From contig CALMQD010000492.1 in the NCBI GenBank assembly GCA_937871415.1, positions 1-6,397 on the forward strand: a stretch of DNA of 6,397 bases. The letters are read 5' to 3'. Source of the DNA: an uncultured Phycisphaerales bacterium (GTDB lineage Bacteria; Planctomycetota; Phycisphaerae; Phycisphaerales; UBA1924). Position numbers and translations under genes: made by a program. Under the pieces are notes generated by a model. The model was not told the origin of the DNA. It did not search any database and worked only from the letters and a program-made list of their open reading frames with translations. Position 1 is the first letter of the stretch, and the number at the start of each line of letters is the position of its first letter. This document shows, in pieces, positions 1-5,391 of this stretch.

Positions 1-2
1 AC

Positions 3-47
3 AGGCCGCCTCACGGGCAACCATTGGGCCCGTGGGAGCGGCCTTTT
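3..47 (+). terminator. Intrinsic terminator of an upstream gene
   Basis: The outer arms 3-9 (AGGCCGC) and 38-44 (GCGGCCT) are exact reverse complements. Inside them 12-18 (CACGGGC) pairs with 28-34 (GCCCGTG), and CC/GG can close a three-base ATT tip. A run of four T (44-47) follows on the + strand. The stem is long and GC-rich and the T-run is short but correctly placed. It most likely ends a + strand transcript that begins outside the window, which would isolate rpsP from whatever lies upstream. Confidence 0.8.
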
Positions 48-73
48 GTGTCGCGCGGCCTCGCGCTCGCGGC

Positions 74-100
74 TTGCCACCCGGCAGCCCGAGTCGTAAT
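74..100 (+). promoter_or_regulatory. Possible rpsP promoter (weak)
   Basis: TTGCCA at 74-79 matches a sigma-70 -35 box in five of six bases. CGTAAT at 95-100 matches a -10 box in four of six, but the 15-base spacer is short. An alternative is GATACT at 120-125 as the -10, without a good -35. A promoter is expected between the terminator ending at 47 and the gene at 245; which boxes are used cannot be settled by reading. Confidence 0.25.
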
Positions 101-144
101 GCCGTTCGGATTTTGAGAGGATACTGTTCCTACCCCATCAGGAG

Positions 145-217
145 TCTCGAGAACACCGAGATTTGGTCGCGGCCCGCGTGGTGCCTAAACTTCCCGCCCT
201 GCCCGGCCCGTTGGGCC
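145..217 (+). other. rpsP leader with two short hairpins
   Basis: TCTCG at 145-149 pairs with CGAGA at 157-161 and is followed by TTT. GGCCC at 205-209 pairs with GGGCC at 213-217 across a three-base loop, ending 16 bases before the Shine-Dalgarno sequence. Such structure in a ribosomal-protein leader could affect translation, but no known leader family is recognised. No open reading frame that looks real occupies 48-233. Confidence 0.3.
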
Positions 218-233
218 CGCGGCGGGGCTTTGC

Positions 234-238
234 AGGAG
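234..238 (+). promoter_or_regulatory. Ribosome binding site of rpsP
   Basis: AGGAG lies six bases before the GTG at 245. It fixes the S16 start at this GTG rather than at any in-frame codon further upstream, and gives the family-typical N-terminus MVRIRLQRVG. Confidence 0.8.
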
Positions 239-244
239 CAGCCA

Positions 245-610
245 GTGGTTCGGATTCGTCTTCAGCGCGTCGGTCGTCGTCACGTCCCCGTCTATCGCCT
301 CAACGCGATCGACAAGCGCACCAAGCGCGACGGCAAGGTCCTCGAGAACCTCGGGTGGTACGACCCGACGGCCCAGGACAAGGACAAGCAGCTCCACCTC
401 AAGACCGAACGCATCCAGCACTGGCTGTCGAAGGGCGCTCAGCCGTCCGACACCGTGATGGACATGTTCGCCAAGGTTGGCCTGGTCGACGCCGAGGCGT
501 GGAAGAAGGTCCGTGCCGGGCGAGTCGAGGCCAAGAAGAAGACCGAGGCGAACAAGGCGGCCGCCGCCGCCGCCGGCGAAAAGAAGAAGGAAGAAAAGAA
601 GGCGGAGTGA
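245..610 (+). CDS. rpsP: 30S ribosomal protein S16
   Basis: Small-subunit ribosomal protein that binds 16S rRNA and helps assemble the 30S body. The product is 121 residues. The N-terminal MVRIRLQRVGRRHVPVYRL and the following NLGWYDP (residues 35-41) are diagnostic for bacterial S16, and the conserved fold runs to about residue 92. The GTG at 245 is chosen because AGGAG sits six bases upstream and the family N-terminus begins exactly there; an in-frame extension back to position 32 has no S16 similarity and crosses the leader. S16 is usually about 80-90 residues, so residues 94-121, made almost only of Lys, Ala and Glu, are an added tail that is probably disordered. A terminator begins 44 bases past the stop, and rimM does not follow as it does in many bacteria. 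Confidence 0.97.
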   Translation: MVRIRLQRVGRRHVPVYRLNAIDKRTKRDGKVLENLGWYDPTAQDKDKQLHLKTERIQHWLSKGAQPSDTVMDMFAKVGLVDAEAWKKVRAGRVEAKKKTEANKAAAAAAGEKKKEEKKAE

Positions 611-654
611 TCCGGGCGACCGCGCCGCACCTGTCCATCGCACGTTGATTTCGC

Positions 655-688
655 ACGCCGCCCGGTCCACCGGTCGGCGTTTTTCTTT
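655..688 (+). terminator. Intrinsic terminator between rpsP and trmD
   Basis: ACGCCG at 655-660 pairs with CGGCGT at 675-680. CCGG at 662-665 pairs with CCGG at 670-673 around a TCCA loop, with one C/T mismatch between the two helices. TTTTT (680-684), a C and TTT (686-688) follow. This is a textbook rho-independent terminator on the + strand. Only 14 bases separate it from the TTG start of trmD. Transcription of trmD must therefore read through it or start at an unusual site. Confidence 0.85.
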
Positions 689-702
689 GGGCACGCCTGC
701 TT

Positions 703-1632
703 TTGAGCGATCACACCGTCCATCCCGGCACGCGACGCATCGACGTCCTCACGACGTTCCCGGAGATGTTCGCAACCGCCGACGCGGGCGAAGAAGGGGG
801 CGCCCGGTTCGGGCCGCTCAACCACAGCATCCCCGCACGGGCTCGTCGCGCCCGTCTCGTCGAGTGGCACGCCCACAACCTCCGGGATTTCACGCACGAC
901 AAGCACCAGAAGACCGACGACCGTCCCTTCGGCGGAGGGCCCGGCATGGTCATGACCTGCCAGCCGCTCTTCGACGCGGTGCTCGCGGTCGAAGCGCTCG
1001 ATCCGCGTCCCACCCGGCGCGTGCTGCTGACGCCGCAGGGCCGATTGCTCCGACAACCCCTCGTCGAAGAACTCGCCCGCGAGCCTCGGCTGCTGTTGAT
1101 CGCGGGGCATTACGAAGGGGTGGACGAGCGCGTCATCGAAGAACTCGAACCCCTCGAAGTCTCCCTGGGGGATTACGTGCTCTCCGGCGGCGAACTGGCC
1201 GCCATGGTGCTCATGGACGCGGTCATTCGCCTGTACCCGGGCGCGCTGGGGCACGAGACCTCGGCGGCCGAGGACTCCTTCTCGCCGGTGGACCTCCCGC
1301 GGCTGAGCCGGCGTGAGCGGGAACTGCTCCGCGATCTGGGCTGGACCGAGGCCCCCCCCGACCCTGCGTCGCCGGTTCCGTCCCGGGCGAGCGCGCCGGG
1401 TGATGCCGAGCCCCGCCTGCTGGACTGCCCCCACTACGCGAAGCCCCGGGAGTGGAGGGGCCGGTTGGTCCCGGATGTGCTGCTGTCCGGGGACCATGGG
1501 GCGATCGCCCGTTGGCGCCTTGAGCAGAGAATCCGCCGCACGCTGGCTCGGAGGCCCGATCTTGCCCCGCCGGGGATCGAGCGGTACCTGCTCCTTGGCG
1601 AACAGCCTCCCGGCCCGGGAACCACCGGCTAG
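703..1632 (+). CDS. trmD: tRNA (guanine-37-N1)-methyltransferase TrmD
   Basis: SPOUT-class enzyme that methylates G37 next to the anticodon using S-adenosylmethionine, which prevents +1 frameshifting; it acts as a dimer in the cytoplasm. The product is 309 residues from TTG at 703. Visible hallmarks are [12 protein letters not shown] (12-23), [11 protein letters not shown] (74-84), the SAM-binding trefoil-knot motifs [12 protein letters not shown] (135-146) and [13 protein letters not shown] (154-166), and EDSF (190-193), whose Asp191 corresponds to the catalytic Asp169 of E. coli. The C-terminal tRNA-binding domain starts [13 protein letters not shown] (239-251). No ATG or GTG is available in frame after the stop at 646-648, so TTG is the best start, although no Shine-Dalgarno sequence is visible. 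About 45 residues (194-238), rich in Pro, Ala, Ser and Arg, are inserted between EDSF and LLDCPHY. The usual length is 230-260. Confidence 0.96.
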   Translation: MSDHTVHPGTRRIDVLTTFPEMFATADAGEEGGARFGPLNHSIPARARRARLVEWHAHNLRDFTHDKHQKTDDRPFGGGPGMVMTCQPLFDAVLAVEALDPRPTRRVLLTPQGRLLRQPLVEELAREPRLLLIAGHYEGVDERVIEELEPLEVSLGDYVLSGGELAAMVLMDAVIRLYPGALGHETSAAEDSFSPVDLPRLSRRERELLRDLGWTEAPPDPASPVPSRASAPGDAEPRLLDCPHYAKPREWRGRLVPDVLLSGDHGAIARWRLEQRIRRTLARRPDLAPPGIERYLLLGEQPPGPGTTG

Positions 1633-1652
1633 GCCCGGTGGGAGGCCCTCCC
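1622..1652 (+). repeat. Two adjacent hairpins at the trmD stop
   Basis: CCACCGG (1622-1628) pairs with CCGGTGG (1635-1641) over the TAG stop. The alternative or consecutive stem GGGAG (1640-1644) pairs with CTCCC (1648-1652). No T-run follows, so these are not typical terminators. They may stabilise the trmD 3' end or mark a processing site before rplS. Confidence 0.4.
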
Positions 1653-1673
1653 GGCATGCGAACGCCCTGAGGA

Positions 1674-1702
1674 TGGACCGCCGCCACCACCCGGCTTAGA
1701 CT
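1674..1702 (+). promoter_or_regulatory. Candidate rplS promoter
   Basis: TGGACC at 1674-1679 and TAGACT at 1697-1702 each match the sigma-70 boxes in four of six bases and are separated by the ideal 17 bases. A start site near 1709 would give a leader of about 110 bases before the rplS ATG. That leader is strikingly pyrimidine-rich (about 80 percent C+T over 1701-1780). The match is moderate and could be chance, but a separate promoter would explain the 187-base gap between trmD and rplS. Confidence 0.35.
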
Positions 1703-1819
1703 TTCCCCCTTCCCAAGCCCCTTCTTCGCCCGGCTTCCGTCCCTTCCTCCGACCCGCTTTCTGTCGTCCCGCCCGCTTCGCGGCGCCGCAAACCCAAGCC
1801 GCACAAAAGGTTGTCCGCC

Positions 1820-2278
1820 ATGTCCAAGAGCACTGTCGAGATCCTCGAGTCTATCAACCAGTCGATCCTCAAGACCGACATCCCCAGGATGGACATCGGC
1901 GACACGGTCAACGTCCACTTCCGCATCATCGAAGGCGAGAAGGAGCGCGTGCAGGTTTTTCAGGGGGTGCTGATCTCCCGCTCGGGGCGCGGCGTCAATG
2001 AGATGGCGATCGTTCGGCGCATCGTCGACAACATGGGCGTCGAGCGCATCTTCCCGGTGCACTCGCCCAAGGTCGCGTTGTACGAGGTCGTGCGTCGCGG
2101 CGATTCGCGTCGCGCCAAGCTCTACTTCCTCCGCGAGCGCGACGGCAAGAGCCGGCGCCTGCGTGATCGCCGTCGCGGCATGAAGGCCGTGACGGGTGTC
2201 CCGACCTCCGGTGGCTCGACGGGCATGGTGCCGGTGGCCCCGCCGCCGTCCTCGCAGGGCAAGAAGAAGGGCAAGTAA
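1820..2278 (+). CDS. rplS: 50S ribosomal protein L19
   Basis: Large-subunit ribosomal protein located at the interface with the 30S subunit. The product is 152 residues from ATG at 1820, preceded by AAAGG at 1806-1810 with nine bases of spacing; a TTG nine bases earlier in frame is less likely. The L19 core is clear: DIGDTVNVHFRIIEGEKERVQVFQG (26-50 in part), then IVDNMGVERIFPVHSPKV (68-85) and EVVRRGDSRRAKLYFLR (89-105). Bacterial L19 is usually about 115 residues. Here residues 111-152 add a tail that starts Arg-rich, continues with Gly, Pro, Ser and Val, and ends in GKKKGK. A strong terminator follows 60 bases after the stop. The distance from trmD and the C-rich leader suggest that rplS is not strictly co-transcribed with trmD. 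Confidence 0.97.
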   Translation: MSKSTVEILESINQSILKTDIPRMDIGDTVNVHFRIIEGEKERVQVFQGVLISRSGRGVNEMAIVRRIVDNMGVERIFPVHSPKVALYEVVRRGDSRRAKLYFLRERDGKSRRLRDRRRGMKAVTGVPTSGGSTGMVPVAPPPSSQGKKKGK

Positions 2279-2337
2279 CGACCTGACCGGCACCGCGGCC
2301 GGTGCGCGGCCCAGAGAGAACGAGCGAACATCCGTGA

Positions 2338-2363
2338 ACGCCCGCGCCCGTCGCGGGCGTTTT
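2338..2363 (+). terminator. Intrinsic terminator of rplS
   Basis: A perfect nine-base stem, ACGCCCGCG (2338-2346) with CGCGGGCGT (2352-2360), encloses a five-base loop and is followed by TTTT (2360-2363). It ends the rplS transcript. Read from the other strand the same stem lies downstream of the converging gene at 2384-2947, but only two T follow there, so it would work poorly in that direction. Confidence 0.9.
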
Positions 2364-2383
2364 GCTGCGCAGACGCCATCGGC

Positions 2384-2947
2384 TCAGCCCAGCATTCGAG
2401 CGACGGCGAAGACGGTCGCGCCGATTCCCACGATCATCTCGAGCATGCCCAGGAGGATCGCGATCCAGGCGTGAGCGCTCCCGTGCGCGTGGGGGTTCAG
2501 TCGAGCGTACCGGAAGCCCGTGACCCCCAGGTAAACCACGATGCACGCGTAAATGAGCCCGAGCAGCGGCACGAGCATCATCAGCAGCCCGAAAACCGAC
2601 ATGTAGTAGCCGGTGAGCGCGCGCGGATTGCGGTACGGAACGATGACCGAGGCGGTGTCGTCGCGCACCGGCTGCACCGGCCCCGGGCTCGTCGGCGGGG
2701 CCTGCAGGATCGGCGCGAGCGACGGAACATCCATGACCCACCGGCGCTCGCCCAACGATCCATCCGGCGCCACTTCGTACACCGCCGAGTCGCGGCCCAG
2801 ACGGCTCTCGCGTGCCCATTGCTCGATCGTGGAAAGGTCGGCCGGGCCGAATCGTTGCCCGCTCGCGAGTTCGACCACGAACCGCGCCGGCCCGGCTTCG
2901 GATGCCAACTCGAACGCATGGTCGGACGCACGCTGTTCCGTAGTCAT
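2384..2947 (-). CDS. GYF_2-like / DUF4190-like membrane protein
   Basis: Predicted 187-residue inner-membrane protein of unknown role. Residues about 20-82 resemble the GYF_2 (DUF4339) domain: a short beta start, FGPADLSTIEQWARESRLG (33-51), then RRWVMDVPSLAPIL (68-81). This domain is thought to mediate protein contacts. A Pro-rich linker (83-97) leads to hydrophobic segments at about 113-147 and 160-183, flanking RYARLNPHAHGSA, which is the layout of DUF4190 proteins. The ATG at 2947 is chosen because further extension would run into aroC and has no domain similarity. No Shine-Dalgarno sequence precedes the ATG; TTGACA (2983-2978) and CACACT (2959-2954) on this strand suggest a leaderless transcript. 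It is divergent from aroC and convergent with rplS. Its partner is unknown, and the domain calls are by eye. Confidence 0.8.
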   Translation of the reverse strand: MTTEQRASDHAFELASEAGPARFVVELASGQRFGPADLSTIEQWARESRLGRDSAVYEVAPDGSLGERRWVMDVPSLAPILQAPPTSPGPVQPVRDDTASVIVPYRNPRALTGYYMSVFGLLMMLVPLLGLIYACIVVYLGVTGFRYARLNPHAHGSAHAWIAILLGMLEMIVGIGATVFAVARMLG

Positions 2948-2953
2948 CCGGAC

Positions 2954-2983
2954 AGTGTGCGAGGGAGGGGCGCGGCGTGTCAA
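2954..2983 (-). promoter_or_regulatory. Candidate promoter of the 2384-2947 gene
   Basis: On the - strand a perfect TTGACA (2983-2978) is followed, after 18 bases, by CACACT (2959-2954), a three-of-six -10. Six bases then separate it from the ATG at 2947. Start of transcription would fall at or next to the initiation codon, which agrees with the absence of a Shine-Dalgarno sequence. Confidence 0.4.
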
Positions 2984-3027
2984 GCCCGGCTCCCGGCGCT
3001 CCGCCCGCCCACGCCCTCGACCCGCGG

Positions 3028-3033
3028 TACGCT
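3028..3033 (+). promoter_or_regulatory. Candidate -10 box of aroC (leaderless)
   Basis: TACGCT fits the TANNNT pattern of bacterial -10 boxes and ends six bases before the aroC ATG. There is no recognisable -35 box and no good Shine-Dalgarno sequence (only GAG at 3036-3038). The spacing is the same as on the divergent gene, which supports but does not prove leaderless initiation. Confidence 0.3.
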
Positions 3034-3039
3034 CTGAGC

Positions 3040-4248
3040 ATGGCGCTGCACTACCAGACCGCGGGGGAATCGCACGGTCCATCGCTGATCTCGCTCATCA
3101 GCGGCCTTCCCGCCGACGTGCCGGTGGACGAGGCGTTCATCAACGCCGAACTCACCCGCCGCCAGGGGGGCTACGGGCGCGGCGGGCGTCAGCGGATCGA
3201 GTCCGACCGCGTCGAGGTCCTCTCGGGCGTGCGGCTGGGACGGACCACCGGCGCCCCCGTCACGCTCCGGATCGTGAACAAAGACTCGCGCCTCGACGAT
3301 CAGGCCAAGACCCCGCCGGTGCGTCTGCCGCGTCCCGGGCACGCCGACCTCGCGGGCTCGATCAAGTACCTCACCACCGACTGCCGCAACACGCTCGAGC
3401 GCGCCAGCGCGCGAGAGACCGCGGCGCGCGTCGCGGCTGGCGCGCTGGCGCGGTGCTATCTCCGCGCGGTCACGTCCCCGGGCGCGGACCCGATCGAGGT
3501 CTTCGGCTTCGTGCGATCGATCGGACCCGCGGCGTGGGCCGGGTCTGTGACGCCGGACAACTGGCGCTCGCTGGTGGCGCCGCGCGACGCGAGCGAGACC
3601 TACTGCCCCGACAGCACGCCGGGCGCGCCCGGACCGGCTACGCAGTCGCAGGTCGAGGTCATTCACCGGGCGAAAGTCGACAAGGACACCGCCGGCGGGG
3701 TCGCGGAAGCCCACGTGTTCAACTGTCCGCCCGGCCTGGGTTCGACGATGGACTGGCGCGATCGGCTCGACGCCCGGTTGGCCGCGGCGGTCATGGGCAT
3801 TCAGGCGTTCAAGGGTGTCGAGATCGGCATGGGCTTCGAGGCGGCCCGCCTGCCGGGTTCGCAGGTCCACGACCCGATCGCGTTCGACGCCGCACGCCGC
3901 GGGAGCCCTTCGCTGGGCTTCGTCCGCGCGACGAACAACGCCGGGGGGCTCGAAGGGGGCATGACCAACGGCGCGCCGGTGGTCGTCCGCGGCGCGATGA
4001 AGCCGATCTCCACGCTCCTGCGCGGCATGCCGAGCGTGGACCTCGACAGCAAGCAGAGCGCGACGAGCGCGTACGAGCGGTCCGACATCTGCGCCGTCTC
4101 GGCGGCGAGCGTGGTCATGGAGAACGCGGTCGCCTTCGAGATCGCCCGCGCTTTCTCCGAAAAGTTCGCGGGCGACAGCGTGCGCGAGACCGGCGATCGC
4201 TATGCGCACTACCTTGAACTGGCGCGGCGGCTGCCGCTGCCGGACTGA
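3040..4248 (+). CDS. aroC: Chorismate synthase
   Basis: Last enzyme of the shikimate pathway: it converts 5-enolpyruvylshikimate-3-phosphate to chorismate with reduced FMN, feeding aromatic amino acid and folate synthesis. It is a cytoplasmic tetramer in this family. The product is 402 residues from ATG at 3040, chosen because MALHYQTAGESHGP matches the family N-terminus; the in-frame GTG at 2977 would add an unrelated Pro/Ala stretch. Visible signatures are GESHGP (9-14, with active-site His12), RRQGGYGRGGR (40-50), RPGHADL (98-104, with the second conserved His101), ERASARETAARVAAG (120-134), GGLEGGMTNG (302-311) and ERSDICAV (346-353). The length is slightly above the usual 350-390. Its transcription probably starts at or near the ATG. 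It has no operon partner here: the next gene begins 316 bases later. Confidence 0.97.
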   Translation: MALHYQTAGESHGPSLISLISGLPADVPVDEAFINAELTRRQGGYGRGGRQRIESDRVEVLSGVRLGRTTGAPVTLRIVNKDSRLDDQAKTPPVRLPRPGHADLAGSIKYLTTDCRNTLERASARETAARVAAGALARCYLRAVTSPGADPIEVFGFVRSIGPAAWAGSVTPDNWRSLVAPRDASETYCPDSTPGAPGPATQSQVEVIHRAKVDKDTAGGVAEAHVFNCPPGLGSTMDWRDRLDARLAAAVMGIQAFKGVEIGMGFEAARLPGSQVHDPIAFDAARRGSPSLGFVRATNNAGGLEGGMTNGAPVVVRGAMKPISTLLRGMPSVDLDSKQSATSAYERSDICAVSAASVVMENAVAFEIARAFSEKFAGDSVRETGDRYAHYLELARRLPLPD

Positions 4249-4564
4249 TCTCGCGGCGATTGCATAGGCATAGAAGGATGGGCCGCTGAAACGCCCGTCC
4301 AACGTCCCGAAATCCGGCGCGTCATAAACCCACCTCGGGCGAGCGTGAATCGCGCCTCGCGGTGGCTTGCGCGGATGGGAATTCGAAACTTGATCTGAAG
4401 CGATCGACGCCTGCACGTAACGGGGACTCAACCCCGCCGCGAGCGGGACCAAGACCGCCTCACCCCCCTCTCCGCATCTCCGGGCAAGACCCGGGCTGCT
4501 GGAACGAGGACAGGGCTGTGTTGATTTGTTCGTCCGCATCCATTTTCAGATCAGGAGAGAGACC
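4249..4564 (+). other. Intergenic region and leader, several hairpins
   Basis: No convincing gene is present in this stretch of just over 300 bases. Just after aroC lies the direct repeat GCATAG-GCATAG (4262-4273). It is followed by an eight-base stem, GGATGGGC (4276-4283) with GCCCGTCC (4293-4300), which contains one G-T pair and has no T-run. Further down are CGGGG/CCCCG (4421-4425 with 4432-4436) and CCGGG/CCCGG (4480-4484 with 4490-4494). The region must hold the aroC 3' end and the promoter of the surface-protein gene. No consensus promoter and no known riboswitch class could be recognised, and no tRNA fold was found. Confidence 0.5.
4553..4557 (+). promoter_or_regulatory. Ribosome binding site of the PEP-CTERM gene
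   Basis: AGGAG, within AGGAGAGAG, sits seven bases before the ATG at 4565. It decides this start over an in-frame TTG at 4526, and the chosen start begins directly with a signal peptide. Confidence 0.8.
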
Positions 4565-5257
4565 ATGAAGACCGCCACCCTCATCAAGTCTGTGACCGCC
4601 GCGTCGATCGTCGCCGCCCTGGGCTCCGCCCAAACCGCGAATGCCGACACGATCAAGGCGCAGTTCACGTACACCCTGTCGAAGACGCTGAACGTCACCT
4701 CGCCTGTGAGCGACGGCAACGTGAACACCGTCAAGTTCGAGTGGACCCGCAAGGACTCCGCGGGCCCCGGGGTCGATGCCAACATCGGTTCGCCGTTCAA
4801 CACCTACTGCGTCGACCTCGCCCAGTACGTGAGCGCGAACACGAACTACACGTACAACGTCGTTTCGCCCGCCGCGCACGGCTTCACGTCGAACCAGGAG
4901 ACCCTGCTCGCCCGCCTGTGGGCCACGCAGTTCGACAACATCGACACGGTCAACGAGTCGGCCGCGTTTCAGGTCGCGGTGTGGGAAATCACCTACGACA
5001 CGAACCTGAACCTGAGCACGGGCTCGTTCAAGCTCAACGACAACGCGACGATCCGCACGCTCGCCCAGGGCTGGATCGACACCATCAGCAGCCCCTCGTT
5101 CTCCTACAACGGCACCCTTCCCACCCTCTTCGTCCTCGAGTCCTCCACCGCCCAGGACCAGTTGACGGCGGTCCCGACGAATGTTCCCGCGGCGGGCAGC
5201 GGCATGCTCGCCCTCGCCGGGATGAGCCTCCTGGGCAAGCGTCGGGCGCGCAAGTAA
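4565..5257 (+). CDS. PEP-CTERM-like surface protein, thioester-like body
   Basis: Predicted exported protein of 230 residues. Residues 1-27 form a signal peptide (MKTATLIKS, hydrophobic core, cleavage probably after ANA at 25-27). The C-terminus has VPAAGS (207-212), a short hydrophobic helix (213-223) and KRRARK (225-230). This is the tripartite layout of PEP-CTERM anchors sorted by exosortase, with the usual Pro-Glu-Pro replaced by Pro-Ala-Ala. The body (28-200) is rich in Asn, Thr and Ser, typical of secreted beta folds. It contains FNTYCVDLAQYV (79-90), with the only Cys in the protein (Cys82), and AAFQVAVWEITYD (133-145) with Gln136. These resemble the Cys and the [TQ]QxA[IV]W-type Gln motifs of TED/TQXA thioester adhesin domains. 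The function could be adhesion or matrix attachment; this is inference. A good ribosome site precedes the gene and a terminator follows. Confidence 0.85.
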   Translation: MKTATLIKSVTAASIVAALGSAQTANADTIKAQFTYTLSKTLNVTSPVSDGNVNTVKFEWTRKDSAGPGVDANIGSPFNTYCVDLAQYVSANTNYTYNVVSPAAHGFTSNQETLLARLWATQFDNIDTVNESAAFQVAVWEITYDTNLNLSTGSFKLNDNATIRTLAQGWIDTISSPSFSYNGTLPTLFVLESSTAQDQLTAVPTNVPAAGSGMLALAGMSLLGKRRARK

Positions 5258-5310
5258 GCCCGACTCGTCCCCGAGTCACCCCCCCGCTTCTTCAATGATC
5301 CCACAGAACG

Positions 5311-5345
5311 GCACACGCCCCACCCCGCGGTGGGGCTTGTGCTTT
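5311..5345 (+). terminator. Terminator after the PEP-CTERM gene
   Basis: GCACA (5311-5315) pairs with TGTGC (5338-5342), and GCCCCAC (5317-5323) pairs with GTGGGGC (5330-5336), with one C/T mismatch between the helices and TTT at 5343-5345. The stem is very stable but the T-run is short. A smaller hairpin, GACTCG/CGAGTC (5262-5267 with 5272-5277), lies just after the stop codon. Confidence 0.65.
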
Positions 5346-5391
5346 GGAGGACCGAAGGAACGGAGCATTGCGCAAAGCTACGGCCCGTAAC

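Noticed and set aside
32..244. N-terminal extension of S16 back to position 32
   Set aside because: No S16 similarity before residue MVRIRLQ, starts inside a terminator stem, and a good ribosome site precedes the GTG at 245.
439..1497. 352-codon open frame on the - strand opposite rpsP and trmD
   Set aside because: Antisense to two certain genes, and spans the terminator region; no domain signal.
1223..2293. 356-codon open frame on the - strand opposite trmD and rplS
   Set aside because: Shadow of two certain genes with Arg/Pro/Gly-rich composition.
1995..3041. 348-codon open frame on the - strand opposite rplS and beyond
   Set aside because: Crosses the rplS terminator and overlaps the better supported GYF_2-like gene in another frame.
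2948..3082. N-terminal extension of the - strand membrane protein
   Set aside because: It would overlap the aroC start and has no conserved character; the ATG at 2947 begins the plausible protein.
2613..4217. 534-codon open frame on the + strand in another frame of aroC
   Set aside because: It overlaps both the - strand membrane protein and aroC, is extremely Arg-rich, and shows no motif.
4381..4446. Possible tRNA or riboswitch because of AATTCGAA and CGGGG/CCCCG stem
   Set aside because: No acceptor, D-arm or anticodon arms can be assembled, and no known riboswitch core is seen.
2980..4539. 519-codon open frame on the - strand across aroC
   Set aside because: It lies opposite the clearly identified aroC, has Arg/Ala-rich shadow composition with no recognisable domain, and arises because high-GC third positions avoid stops.
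4362..4568. 68-codon + strand frame before the surface-protein gene
   Set aside because: No ribosome site, no recognisable motif, and low-complexity Pro/Arg content.
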